This document shows positions 44,788 through 55,085 of a DNA stretch of 64,000 nt, in pieces. The notes beneath the pieces were generated by a model. The model did not search any database. It was given only the letters and a program-made list of their open reading frames with translations, and had not been told where the DNA came from. Origin of the DNA: Prorocentrum cordatum (Eukaryota > Sar > Dinophyceae > Prorocentrales > Prorocentraceae); the NCBI GenBank assembly GCA_963575745.1, contig CAUYUJ010012747.1:388378-452377 (forward strand). The letters run 5' to 3'. Both the position numbers and the translations under genes were made by a program. Positions within the stretch are counted from its first letter, which is position 1, and every line of letters starts with the position of its first letter.

Positions 44788-45915
44788 TTCGTCGTCGTAG
44801 CCTGCCGTCCGCCCTTCCTCAACGCAAATCCCTCCCACCCACCCGCCCCAAGATAAGTAATAAAAAAAACGGCCTGATAGATAATCCTGCACGCCTTTGT
44901 ACAAGCTGATCTTCTGGCTGCAGTAGTCCACGCACTCCTGAGGGATCGTCTCGCCCAGCACCTTCTCGCACAGGGTGAAGAACCAGGCGGGCGGCACGTC
45001 CGCGAGGCACTTCACCTTGGCGTCGAACGTCGGCGAGTTCAACGCCTCCGCCACCTTCGCCGCCGTCCTCTTGCCGACGACCTTCCCCTTGGAGCTCGAC
45101 TGGTGGTTCTCGATCTCGGCGGCGGGCCTGGCCGAGAGCACGTCGATCGGCGCGACCTTCGAGTGGTCCTGCGGGGCGGGGGCAGGGCGAGGGGGGTAAC
45201 GGGGAGGTGGCACGAGGATCTGACGAAGCAATGGGGGGAGGAGGATGACGGGGGACGAGGGCAGGGCAGATGAGGAGGGCGGGGAGGCGAGCGAACACAA
45301 GAGGGAGCGGCGCGCGAACGCGCGCGGGGGGGGAGGGGAAGTACGAAGGAGGAGGAGGAGGTGGAGCGAGGCGGAGGGGGAGGGAGCGGGAACGGCAGCG
45401 ACGAAAGAGGCGAGGAACAGGAGGAGGAGGAGGAGGCAGAGGGACGCATCTCCCGTCCCATCGCCTTCCTCCACCTCCTCATCCCCCTGCCCGTCGTGCC
45501 TCGTGGCCCTCTTCCCCGCCCCATTCCTGCGCCTTCCATCCCCCCGATCCCTGCCCCCGCGCCCCGAAGCGCGCGGCGGCGGCATGTCCTCGACGAGGCG
45601 CCGCACGATGACCGCCACCTCCGTCATCCTCTTGTGCAGCACCTGGCCCTCGACGTCCTGCGGCACCGTGTCCTGCGGACGGCGGCGCGGAGGGCGAGGG
45701 AGGATCGGGAGGCGAACTGGGGCTGAAAAGGGAGGCGGGTGAGGACTCAGAGAGCAGGAAAGCGGAGGGGGGACATGGCTGGGGTGACGGATACGATGGA
45801 TGAGGGGAGGGGGGAAGCATTAATGCGAGTAGCGATCCTTTCTGGTGAGGATCGCCACCAGCATCTTGATGTCCGCAGGGACGGCGCAAGGCTTCCCCTT
45901 GGACCCCGACGCCAT
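18608..45915 (-). CDS. Large 18-exon gene, about 1,682 aa, dinoflagellate-type protein of unknown function
   Basis: Exons (minus): 45915-45838, 45672-45589, 45168-44887, 44291-44145, 43257-43203, 42648-42422, 40387-39689, 39339-39100, 38800-38606, 38252-38166, 30877-30789, 30407-30085, 29838-29654, 28836-28412, 27920-27471, 27319-26599, 26340-25930, 18958-18608. Every junction keeps frame. It starts MASGSKGKPCAVPAD after a short leader and ends CPIPGLLD-stop. Visible traits: a basic patch AAKRKRQR near residue 285, an acidic run around 295-310, a PPKKRKR nuclear-signal-like patch near 750, conserved-looking exons 7 and 14-17, and a C-terminal PPGCYIWR...WVRYLEHH module. No membrane helices. 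Donors are 6 GT, 5 GC and 6 GA; acceptors are AG|G except the last. Long proteins of this general look are common and unannotated in dinoflagellates (from memory, unverified). Weakest joins are across the 7.3-kb intron 10 and 7.0-kb intron 17, so two or three separate genes remain possible. Confidence 0.65.
20130..20580. repeat. Short tandem repeats (ACCATAGGGCACC and TGAATACAACTATAA)
   Basis: The left part repeats words such as CACCAACCATAG; the right part repeats CATAACTTGAATACAACTATAA-like units about 30-60 bp apart. It forms the edge of CpG-rich block 1. Confidence 0.6.
20570..25170. other. CpG-rich block 1 within intron 17
   Basis: This block is dense in CG and GCGC words, unlike the C/T-rich introns around it. 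Very long open frames occur on both strands because stop codons are rare in such DNA; only the TET/JBP pieces inside it resemble known protein. It begins just after short tandem repeats containing TGAATACAACTATAA (20.39-20.58 kb), and a related TGAATACAA word recurs at 23.93 kb. Confidence 0.55.
22237..23746 (-). CDS. TET/JBP-like 2-oxoglutarate/Fe(II) dioxygenase, two exon pieces (gene or relic)
   Basis: Piece 1 (about 23746-23584) encodes RRHSDRNNRG followed by ALGEYSGGSF and VFPDGDKSG. The HxD iron-binding pair sits at 23698-23690, and the LGEYSGG turn is characteristic of this fold. It ends at a good GTAAGC donor. Piece 2 (about 22347-22237) encodes VIDGNLAHAV and RERISVVAHSFKG, matching the second iron-binding histidine and the arginine that holds 2-oxoglutarate. 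Order and strand fit one gene with an intron of about 1.2 kb. TET/JBP enzymes hydroxylate thymine or 5-methylcytosine in DNA (JBP in kinetoplastid base J synthesis, TET in animals). Flanking exons and a start codon were not found, and DTLKDFGYIEDEDSEFA (about 23.43-23.38 kb) may be another exon. It could be a live nested gene, transposon cargo or a decaying copy. Confidence 0.5.
29140..29200 (-). other. tRNA-like internal promoter boxes (possible SINE remnant)
   Basis: On the minus strand TAGCTCAGTGG (29184-29174) is a perfect A-box, and GGTTCGGTGCC (29150-29140) is a near B-box. The spacing of 23 bp is too short for a full tRNA and I cannot fold a cloverleaf, so this is at best a tRNA-derived SINE scrap in intron 13 of the large gene. 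Confidence 0.25.
32235..32262. repeat. Poly-G tract (28 bases)
   Basis: Uninterrupted guanines within intron 10; assembly length may be unreliable. Confidence 0.85.
33560..34846 (-). CDS. Glycosyltransferase-like fragments resembling TET-associated glycosyltransferase (TAGT)
   Basis: Three pieces in order on the minus strand. About 34846-34690 encodes GNLIAGRYPPGQRVIEIDDD, whose triple aspartate after a hydrophobic strand fits the DxD metal/nucleotide-sugar site of GT-A folds. From 33989, just after an AG acceptor, comes VVVMEDYERCFDYGRRD followed by CRFDFLSAST and NRGKGG, like the EDYE...RDG...R.....T.....GG block I recall for this family. About 33640-33570 encodes RRANAAALDALKEEVP, like its C-terminal helix. 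The family is known beside TET/JBP genes in phages and is thought to sugar oxidised bases. The middle (substrate-loop) exon was not located, and frames between pieces are broken, so this may be intron-split or decayed. The assignment rests on remembered motif patterns and needs a profile search. Confidence 0.38.
34197..34243. repeat. Poly-C tract (47 bases)
   Basis: Uninterrupted cytosines followed by a C/T-rich stretch to about 34.55 kb. It lies between two of the glycosyltransferase-like pieces. Confidence 0.9.
42795..43070. repeat. CGT/CCG trinucleotide microsatellite
   Basis: Nearly pure (GTC)n with GCC interruptions in intron 5 of the large gene. Similar runs occur at 43.37-43.47 and 44.69-44.80 kb in introns 4 and 3. 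Confidence 0.9.
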
Positions 45916-45999
45916 TGCTGGGCTGCCAGCAATCTGAGGCGGAGGGAGGGGCGGCCTGCAACCTCAAACACCTCGACCCGAACGGCCCTCCGCAGCGGG

Positions 46000-47020
46000 A
46001 GGAGGAGGGAAGGGAGGGCGAGGGAAGGGATCGGCAGGGGGAGCGGGCCTCTAGTGCCTCCGCCTCCTCAACCTTCCCTCCCCCCTCTGACCCTGCCCCC
46101 ATATCCCGCTCATGGCATCAGTCCTCCTCCCCTGTCCTCCCGCCCGCCCTCCTCCCCTGCCCTCTGTTTCGTCCTCCCTCCTTCCTCCTACCGCCGCTCC
46201 ACACTCCTCCTCCTCCACTACATCGTGGCGACGCCACGTGTGACCTATGGGCACGCCCGCGGCGCTCGCGCGAAAAAACAACACCCCTGGTGAACATTTT
46301 GTGGGGGGGTGGCGTCTTCGGGGGTGAGGGTCTCATGTTTTGTTATGACTTCCTCCTCCTCCTCCTCCTCCAGGAAGCATCGGCATAAACATGAACTTTC
46401 GAAGTTCTGCGCGGATTTCTAAAAAGGGGGTCCAGCGGCGACCCAAGAACTCCTGCGCAGGCCTCCGGAAATGGAAGAAACTCCCCGCGGGAACGAGCCC
46501 CTGGAACCCCGGAGCTCTCCCGGGGGGTCCAATGGTTCATCCTTGGGCTATGGCTTGAGGGCCCGTGGGGCCCGGAAAGGCCCCGGGAAGCGGACAAAAC
46601 ATGGGAAAAGCTCTAGGGGGCCCTCGCTCGGACGTCCATTCCCTGTGTTTTTTTCCGTTTCCTGCGTGGCTTTTTCGCCAAATGATCAAGGATGCTCCTC
46701 GATGGCCCTCGCCGACGGAAAAATGCATACGTCCGAGCGGTGCCAAGTCCAGGGCACCCGCTTCCCTTGACTTCTGCCTGTCGGGCGATGGCCCCGGATT
46801 CTCCGGCGGCCGTGAGGAACGATGCGGGGCACGATCCCAAGGCGAGGCGCAGCTGCCGGAGCGCACTCCGCAGGAAGACCTCCTGGGACCGACGGAGACG
46901 TCCGAGAGCTGCGGAAGGACTGCGCAGGGGAGGGTGAGTGCGAAACCCTCGTCGGCCGTGGTTGATGATCTAGGAATACTAAGCCCCACTTCGTTATGTT
47001 GAGATGATGAAACTCACTTC
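46000..47020. other. Intergenic DNA upstream of the large gene, no gene seen
   Basis: C/T-rich to 46.4 kb, then mixed-composition sequence with several moderately long frames on both strands but no recognisable protein motif or consistent codon texture. Confidence 0.4.
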
Positions 47021-47640
47021 AGAATCTGATGGCGGAGTTGTCGGTCATCCCCCCCAACTGCATTGTATCTTTCCATCATGAAAATCCAAGTTCATTATTC
47101 CAGAATAATAAACAGTGGCTGATGTTCTCCCTGTGAGGCGCCTGGGTGAGGGGGAGATGGGGGGAAAAAATAGTAAACCAAATCGACCCCGCCCGGCTCG
47201 ATTATTACCATTCCGGAAGAATAAACCCTAATTTATAATTTCTCGGTAAGTAGTAGTAAACCAAGTCGATCCCCTCCTGGCTCGATTAGTACCATTCCAG
47301 AATAATCAACCCAAATTTTATAATGTGCCAGGAATAATAAATCAGGGTCAATATTCGAAAATAATAACTTTCACCCTGGTGACGGGGGTTTGGGGGAAAA
47401 CAATTATTAGTATCATTCCAGCATAATAAACCCGATGCATTGTCTTGGGGATTCGGAGCTGGGGCCCCGAAATCATCATAAAGCGAAGTTCATAATGTTC
47501 CAAAGGAACATGATGAACCCCAGTTCATAATTATTCCCGGAACATTATGAAGCCAAATTTACAGTGTTCCAGGGGGAACATGATGAACCCGAGATAATAT
47601 TCCCGGAACATTATCAACCCAAATTGATACCTATTTGGGG
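47020..47640. repeat. AT-richer repeat with ATTCCAGAATAATAAAC units
   Basis: Imperfect copies of ATTCCAGAATAATAAACCC and of GGAACATGATGAACCC/GGAACATTATGAA recur about every 50-100 bp. It is by far the most AT-rich part of the right half and has no coding signal. Confidence 0.65.
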
Positions 47641-47775
47641 TCCATCCTGGCGCAAGGTGTTCCCTCCAGGCGGGGCCAGTCGGACCGGTTCCCAAACCCC
47701 TGACGTCATGATTTTTTCATGTGGACCCCGAGAGGTCCGGACCCCCTCCTGAGAGCGGGCTTTTCGTCCTGCGTT

Positions 47776-47817
47776 GCTTTTTGACGGCCCCGCGGCCTAG
47801 TAGGGGCCGTCAGAAGC
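47776..47817. other. Hairpin-forming inverted repeat
   Basis: TGACGGCCCC pairs with GGGGCCGTCA across an 11-base loop, and pairing extends to GCTT...AAGC with one mismatch. Confidence 0.5.
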
Positions 47818-47927
47818 ATCAACATTGTGAAAGACCCTTCCGTCGCTTTTTTTCACGACGCGCGGGGGTCTCGGTTTCCTCCAGGACAACAGTTCCTGCA
47901 TGCTCACCGTCTCTCCCCCCGACCAGC

Positions 47928-48067
47928 CTGGGAGTACAGCACGGGCACGGCGGCGCAGACGATGAGCGCACCGAGCAGCCCCAGGGTCAGCTTGTGCCCG
48001 CTAGACTTCTTGCTCTTCTCCTGGTCCTCGGTGTGGGAGTCCTCCGCATGCGGAACAGACTTGCTCA
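47928..48067 (-). CDS. Isolated exon with one transmembrane helix, gene unidentified
   Basis: On the minus strand this encodes SKSVPHAEDSHTEDQEKSKK, then HKLTLGLLGALIVCAAVPVL and YSQ: a hydrophilic charged stretch followed by one clear membrane helix. It is preceded by an AG and ends at a possible GC donor (CAG|GCTGGT). Codon texture is protein-like, and it stands alone in repeat-rich DNA 2 kb upstream of the 18-exon gene. Neighbouring exons were not found, so start, phase and family are unknown. It may be the last or an internal exon of an upstream gene in the same tandem series. Confidence 0.4.
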
Positions 48068-48389
48068 CTTGCGGCAGAAACAAAAATGATGAATCGCCCA
48101 ACACAGTTACGATTGGGGCCGCTGGTGGGTCACGATGGGGGGCCTGTTTGGGGGGAACAGGATGGGGATAAGGATAGGGCTGTAGAGCTAGGGATATAGG
48201 GATACGGATCTAGTGGTAGGGATGTTAGGTGAGGGATGGGAATATAAGATGGGGATGACAAGGCATTTGGATAGCATGAAGTGGGGGACGGTACTGGGAG
48301 GCCACAGGAGGCTATGGGAAGCCTCGGGAGGCAACGCCGCTTGCCCGATTAAAAATCCAGCAGTGTACTTACTAGACATTATTACGTAG

Positions 48390-48984
48390 ACATGTATGTA
48401 TGTATGTATGCATATACGTATGTATGTTTGTATGTATGTATGTATGTATGTAAGCATGTATGCATGTATGTATGTATGTATGCATGTATATAGGTATGAA
48501 TGTATGTATGTATTTATGTATGTATGCAGGCATACATGCATGTGTGTGTATGCATGTATGTATGTATGTATGTATGTATGTATGTATGTTTGCATGCATG
48601 TATGTATGTATGTATGTATGTATGTAGATATGTATGTATGTATGTATGTATGTGTGCATGTATGCATGTATGTATGTATATATGTAGGCATGTATGTATG
48701 TACGTACGTACGTACGTGCGTACGTATGTATGTATGTATGCATGCATGTATGTATGTATGTGTGTATGTATATATGTATGTATGTATGTACGTATGTATG
48801 TATGTATGTATGTATGTATGTATGTATGGATTTATGTATGTATGTGTGCATGTATATGTATGTGTATGCATGTATGTATGCATGTATGTATAAATGCATG
48901 TATGCATGTATGTATGTATTGATGTATGTATGTATGCATGTATGTATGTATGTATGTATGTGTGTATGTATGTATGTGTGTATG

Positions 48985-49016
<32 letters not shown>

Positions 49017-49051
49017 TGTATGTATGTATGTATGTATGTATGTATGTATGC

Positions 49052-49084
<33 letters not shown>

Positions 49085-49250
49085 TGCATGTATGTATGTA
49101 TGTATGTATGTATGTATGTATGTATGCACGTATATATGTATGATTGTATATGTGTGTGTATGTGTGTATGTATGTATGTATGTATGTATGTATGTATGTA
49201 TGTATGTATGTATGTGTGGATGCATGTATGTGTATATACGTATGTACGTA
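48390..49250. repeat. TATG tetranucleotide microsatellite array
   Basis: About 860 bp of TATG with occasional TACG, CATG and TGTG variants. The MYVC/YIHT open frames on both strands are artefacts of the repeat. Confidence 0.95.
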
Positions 49251-49374
49251 CACCACGCGAAATGGTTAAGAAATCATAGGTTAAGAAATTAATGGTCTCG
49301 CGCCGGCAGGTCTTTTAAATTTCATTAAGAAATGTCGAGGGTCTGGCCCGGGGGCTCGGTATGTGCATGAATGT

Positions 49375-49875
49375 GGGCCTGAGCCCAACCCAAGTGGGGC
49401 CCGAGCCGATTCCAAGCGGGGCCCAAGTGGGGCCCGAGCCCAACCCAAGTGGGGCCCGAGCCGAATCCAAGTGGGGCCCAAGTGGGGCCCGAGCCGAACC
49501 CAAGTGGGGCCCCAGTGGGGCCCGAGCCCAACCCAAGCGGGGCCCGAGCCGGATCCAAGTGGGGCCCAAGTGGGGCCCGAGCCGGATCCAACAAGTGGGG
49601 CCCGAGCCCAACCCAAGTGGGGCCCGAGCCCCCTCCAAGTGGGGCCCGAGCCCCTTCCAAGTGGGGCCCGAGCCGAATCCAAGTGGGGCCCGAGCCCAAC
49701 ACGAGTGGGGCCCGAGCCGAAGCTAAGTGGGGCCCAAGTGGGGTCCGAACCCAACCCAAGTGGGGCCCGAGCCAAATCTAAGTGGGGCCCAAGCGGGGCC
49801 CGAGCCCAATCCAAGTGGGGCCCGAGCCGAATCCAAGTGGGGCCCAAGTGGGGCCCGAGCCCAACCTAAGAGGGG
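49375..49875. repeat. GGGGCCC satellite, block 1
   Basis: Tandem units TGGGGCCCGAGCCGAATCC and TGGGGCCCAAG (22 + 11 = 33 bp) with CAACCC and CCCTCC variants. It is the same family as block 2 at 50.74-52.51 kb. Confidence 0.92.
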
Positions 49876-49879
49876 CGCT

Positions 49880-50395
49880 TCACGCATGGCCGATAGTGGG
49901 TGGTCAGGCGAGCTTGGCTCGCCTGGCTCGGCGTGGAGCGAGGCTGCCTTGGAAAACGCTCTCCCCCCTCCTTCCCACACGTCGCCGACTTTCGGGGGCC
50001 TCCTCCTTCCTCCGCCAAGTATGCGTTACACCATAAAGGCTTTGAGATGGCCTTCAGGAGCCCCAGGGGCGCTACGGTAAAAACGCCCTCCAAGATGGCC
50101 CAAGCAAAAGAGGCCCAAGAGAGCCCCAATGGGACTGTCAACGCCGCCACTGCGAGGATGTCTCGGGCAAAGCTGCGCAGCAAAGAGTCGGCAGCGTGTG
50201 GGAACAAGGGGGTGGAGGCGTCTTCCATGGCAGCTGAGCTGCACGCATGGCCGTTATTGTGTGGTCAGGCGAGCTTGGCTCGCCTGGCTCGGCGTGGAGC
50301 GAGGCTGCCTTGGACCCCCCCCCCTCCTCCCCACACGTCGCCGATTTTCGGGGGTCTCCTTCCTCCGCCAAGTATGCGTTACCATTAAGGTTCTT
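49880..50395. repeat. Two direct copies of a 150-bp segment between satellite blocks
   Basis: The segment with GGTCAGGCGAGCTTGGCTCG and CACACGTCGCCGA occurs at about 49,881-50,037 and 50,240-50,391, separated by a CAAGATGGCCCAAG-type stretch. Confidence 0.75.
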
Positions 50396-50737
50396 AGCTG
50401 GCATTAAGGGGCCCTAAGAGAAACACGCCCTCCAAAATAGCCCAAGAAAAAAAAGGCCTAAGAGAGCCCCAAGGGACTGTCAACACCGAAGAGGGAGGGC
50501 GAGGAGCAGGGAGGGAAGGGAGGGAGGACGAGAAAGGCGATGACGAGCGAGGAGGGGAGAGGAGAGAGGAGAGGAAGATCGAGAGGGGACGTCCCCCCGG
50601 GGGTGGAGTCAGGACCCGCGTCGTGAAAAGGTCACGACGCCGGCGGTCCGGGAGGAGGGAACCTGGCCGGGCACCAAGGCCGCGGCACCGGGCCCTGGCG
50701 GACCCATCGGCTCCCAGGACGGGGGCCCAGGGGGGCC

Positions 50738-52505
50738 GTGCCCCAGTGGGGCCCGAGCCCCCTCCAAGTGGGGCCCGAGCCGAATCCAAGTGGGGCTCAA
50801 GTGGGGCCCGAGCCGAATCCAAGTGGGGCCCAAGTGGGGCCCGAGCCCCCTCCAAGTGGGGCCCGAGCCAAATCCAAGTGGGGCCCGAACCGAATCCAAG
50901 TGGGGCCCAAGTGGGGCCCGAGCCCCCTCCAAGTGGGGCCCGAGCCGAATCCAAGTGGGGCCCAAGTAGTGGGGCCCGAGCCGAATCCAACAAGTGGGGC
51001 CCACGTGGGGCCCGAGCCCCCTCCAAGTGGGGCCCGAGCCGAATCCAAGTGGGGCCCAAGTGGGGCCCGAGCCGAATCCAAGTGGGGCCCCAGTGGGGCC
51101 CGAGCCTCCTCCAAGTGGGGCCCGAGCCGAATCCAAGTGGGGCCCAAGTGGGGCCCGAGCCGAATCAAAGCGGGGCCCAAGTGGGGCCCGAGCCCCCTCC
51201 AAGTGGGGCCCGAGCCGAATCCAAGTGGGGCCCAAGTGGGGCCCGAGCCCCCTCCAAGTGGGGCCCGAGCCGAATCCAAGTGGGGCCCAAGTGGGGCCCG
51301 AGCCGAATCCAAGTGGGGCCCAAGTGGGGCCCGAGCCGAATCCAAGTGGGGCCCAAGTGGGGCCCGAGCCGAATCCAAGTGGGGCCCAAGTGGGGCCCGA
51401 GCCCCCTCCAAGTGGGGCCCGAGCCGAATCCAAGTGGGGCCCAAGTGGGGCCCGAGCCGAATCCAAGTGGGGCCCAAGTGGGGCCCGAGCCGAATCCAAG
51501 TGGGGCCCAAGTGGGGCCCGAGCCGAATCCAAGTGGGGCCCGTGGAGCCCGAAAGTGGGGCCAAGTGGGGCTCAAGTGGGGCCGAGCAGAATCCAAGTGG
51601 GGCCCCAGTGGTGCCCGAGCCCCCTCCAAGTGGAGCCCGAGCCGAATCCCCCCTCCAAGTGGGGTGGGGCCCGAGCCGAATCCAAGTGGGGCCCAAGTGG
51701 GGCCCGAGCCCCCCCAAGTGGGGCCCGAGCCGAATCCAAGTGGGGCCCAAGTGGGGCCCGAGCCGAATCCAAGTGGGGCCCAAGTGGGGCCCGAGCCCCC
51801 TCCAAGTGGGGCCCGAGCCCCAAGTGGGGCCCAAGTGGGGCCCGAGCCGAATCCAAGTGGGGCCCAAGTGGGGCCCGAGCCAATCCAAGTGGGGCCCGAG
51901 CCGAATCCAAGTGGGGCCCGAGCCCCCCAAGTGGGGCCCGAGCCGAATCCAAGTGGGGCCCAAGTGGGGCCCGAGCCGAATCCAAGTGGGGCCCAAGTGG
52001 GGCCCGAGCCCCCTCCAAGTGGGGCCCGAGCCGAATCCAAGTGGGGCCCAAGTGGGGCCCGAGCCGAATCCAAGTGGGGCCCTAGTGGGCCCGAGCCCAA
52101 CCCAAGTGGGGCCCGAGCCAAATCCAAGTGGGGCCCGAGCCCAACCCTAGTAGGGCCCGAGCCGATTCCAAGCGGGGTCCAAGTGGGGCCCAACCAAGTG
52201 GGGCCCGAGCCGAATCCAAGTGGGGCCCAAGCGGGGCCCGAGCCCAATCCAAGTGGGTCCCGAGCCGAGTCCAAGTGGGGCCCAAGTGGGGCCCGAGCCC
52301 CCTCCAAGTGGGGCCCGAGCCGAATCCAAGTGGGGCCCGAGCCCAACCCTAGTGGGGCCCGAGCCGATTCCAAGCGGGGCCCAAGTGGGGCCCGAGCCCA
52401 ACCCAAGTGGGGCCCGAGCCGAATCCAAGTGGGGCCCAAGTGGGGCCCGAGTCCAACCCAAGTGGGGCCCGAGCCGAATCCAAGTGGGGCCCAAGTGGGC
52501 GCCCA
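50738..52505. repeat. GGGGCCC satellite, block 2 (33-bp period)
   Basis: About 1.77 kb of the 33-bp higher-order unit. Because 33 is divisible by three, several frames stay open on both strands for up to 636 codons, giving PSGARAESKWGPSGA-like peptides. I do not regard these as proteins. Confidence 0.93.
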
Positions 52506-52639
52506 CACGACCCCAAGAACGCATCAAGCTTAGGAAATTGCCCCAGGGTCTGGCCAGCGCCGGTGGTTTCTTCAGCCGCGTGTCTAGGACAAGAAATTTC
52601 GAGACTCTGGCTGCACAACTGTGTTTTCTTAAACATCGA

Positions 52640-52993
52640 GCGTGGTGTATGTATATAGGTATGTATGCATGTATGCATGCCTGCATGTATGTATGGACGT
52701 GTGTCTGTATGTATGGATGTATGTCTGTATGTATGCATATATGTATAAATTTATGTATGTATGTATGTATGTATGTATGTATGCATGCATGCATGCATGC
52801 ATGGATGTATGTATGTATGTATGTATGTACGTATGTATGTATGTATGTATGTATGTATGTATGTATGTATGTATGTATGTATGCATGCATGTATGTATGT
52901 ATGTATGTATGTATGCACGTATGTGCGCATGCTCATATGCATATATGGATGTATGCATGTGTGTATGTATGCATGCATGCATGCATGCATGCC

Positions 52994-53025
<32 letters not shown>

Positions 53026-53026
53026 A

Positions 53027-53064
<38 letters not shown>

Positions 53065-53190
53065 ATGTATGTATGTATGTATGTATGTATGTATGTGTGT
53101 ATGTGTGTATGTGTGTATGTGTGTATGTGTGTATGTGTGTATGTGTGTATGTAGTATGTACGTGTGTACGTATGCATGTATATATAGATT
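52640..53190. repeat. TATG, CTGT and TGTA microsatellite array
   Basis: A TATG run, then about 70 bp of CTGT, then GTATGT. Related TG/TA-rich DNA continues at 53.85-54.36 and 55.17-55.30 kb. Confidence 0.93.
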
Positions 53191-53229
53191 TTAATATACA
53201 TAATGATTTTCTGACCGTCGCCGCACCAA

Positions 53230-53800
53230 TGCAAGGTCCCGAGTGGGCCCTCTTCGGGGCCTCCTGAGGCCGTTTTCGAGCCGACTTTGGGGCCTCCTGG
53301 GCCGTCTTGGGAACCTCTGGGGCTGTCATGGTCCCTCAAGGCAATCTTGGGGGCCTCTTGGGGCTGTTCTGGGGCGGTCTGGGAGCCAAAGTGGGCTGTC
53401 TTAGGGCCCTCTAGGGCCAACGGGAGCCCCTCCGGAGGCCCTCTCGTTTTGGCGACCTCTTCGGGGTCTATCCTGGGTGGCCTCTGCGGCCATCTCGGGC
53501 GCCCTGGAGACCGAGAAGCCGAGTATGCTAAAATTGCACAGACACCTGAAGACAACCTATAATTTTTGCCTTCTGGGGGCTTCTTGGGAGTCGTCTTCGA
53601 GCCCCCTTGGGCCATCTGGGGAGACGGTTGGGCCGTCGAAAAGCCATCTTGGGCCCATCTTGGGCCATCTTGGACCCATCGCGGTCGTCTGGGGGCGCTC
53701 GTCGGCAACTCATGAGGTCTCCTGGGGCCCTCTGGGGCCGTCTTGGGGCAATCTGGGGCCGTCTTGGGCCCTCTTTGGGGCGCTCCGGACCCAAGCTCCC
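53230..53800. repeat. 12-bp-periodic satellite, GGCCGTCTTGGG orientation, right-hand locus
   Basis: Same degenerate unit as in the 3.0-7.4 kb array. It faces an oppositely oriented block at 54.48-55.08 kb with microsatellite DNA between. Confidence 0.75.
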
Positions 53801-54479
53801 TGGACGGACCAGGATTTGTGTCAGGTATATTTATGAATTAAAGAAGCCATTTGAGATAGTGCCGCTGTACACATATACATACACATGTTTAGACACATAT
53901 CTATACAACCGTATGCATGATGGTTGTTATGTACGGATCGGCATATGCATGTCTATGTGTATATATGTGTACACGCATACGTGTGAGCATACGTTTCATA
54001 CATGTGTATGTATGTATGACTGTGAATGTATGTATACACATATATATGTGTGTATACGATGTCGGCGTATATACATGTGCACAGTAAGTGTATGTGCACA
54101 TTGATACCCATATGCATGCATCTATAAACTCATGCATACGTATGCGTACGTATATGCATACAACTGTATATATGCATGTGTGTATGCATATGTACGTGTA
54201 CTTGAGTAAAGACACACACATGTATGCTTATAGCTACGTGCAAACATGTATAGGTATATGCATGCGTCTGTATATGCACGTGGGTATAAGTATGAATACC
54301 ATCTGTATGTGGATGCAAACACATACACGCCACAGCGCCTATGGGCACGTAGTGGGCGTGTCCTCAAGTCCTTTGCCTAACCCCTGGAGCTTCAGCCCTC
54401 AGTCCTGCAGAATCTTCAAGGTGCCCGGACCATAATTCCGAACTCTCTCTCGGGGCTTCCCGCGTGCCATCTGGGCTCC

Positions 54480-55085
54480 CTCGCGGCCTGTCGCATGCCC
54501 CAAGACGGGCTAAGAGGGCACCACGAGGCCCCCAAGACGGTCCAAGAGGGCTCCGAGTCGCCGAAAGATCATTCCAAGACGCCCAAGATGGCCTCGAGAT
54601 GGCCCAAGGGGCCTCAAAGGCGCCACAAGAGGCCTTCAAGAGGCCTCCCCAGAGGACCCAAGAGGCAAACATGATTGATATGTTTCGGAAGGTGTGGAAG
54701 GATTTTAGCATTCTCGCCGCTTCTATTTCCCGACGCTCCAAGACGGCCGAAGAGGCCCCCAAGACCACCCCAAGACGGCCCAACAGGCCTCCAAGAGGGC
54801 CCCAAGACGGCCTAAGAGCGCCACGAGACGGCCCAAGAGGCGCCCAATCCGGCGCAGAGGACCCCAAGATGGCTCCCCAAGGGGCCCAAGAGAGGGATCA
54901 CGAACCGAACATCCGAGCACTCCGCCCCAAGAGGCCCCCAGGAGGGCCCAAGAAGCGCCCGAGAGGCCCCCACAAGGCCCCAAGAGGCCCCAAAGAGGCC
55001 CCAAGAGGCCCAAACGAGGCCCCTAAGAGACCCCCGAACGGCCCCCAAGAGGCGTCAAAACTGCCGCCGAGAGCCTCCCGAAGGC
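54480..55085. repeat. 12-bp-periodic satellite, CCAAGACGGCCC orientation, right-hand locus
   Basis: Units CCAAGACGGCCCAAG and CCAAGAGGCCCC; the inverted partner of 53.23-53.80 kb. Confidence 0.75.

Noticed and set aside
48188-49292. Long tyrosine/histidine/threonine or methionine/tyrosine/cysteine open frames
   Set aside because: Direct translations of the TATG microsatellite.
49360-52510. CRISPR-like regular repeats
   Set aside because: There are no unique spacers between units; this is contiguous satellite DNA.
50623-52533. 636-codon open frame (and antisense counterparts) in the GGGGCCC satellite
   Set aside because: Composition is a pure 33-bp tandem repeat. Open frames exist on both strands simultaneously, which is expected from the period and not from coding.
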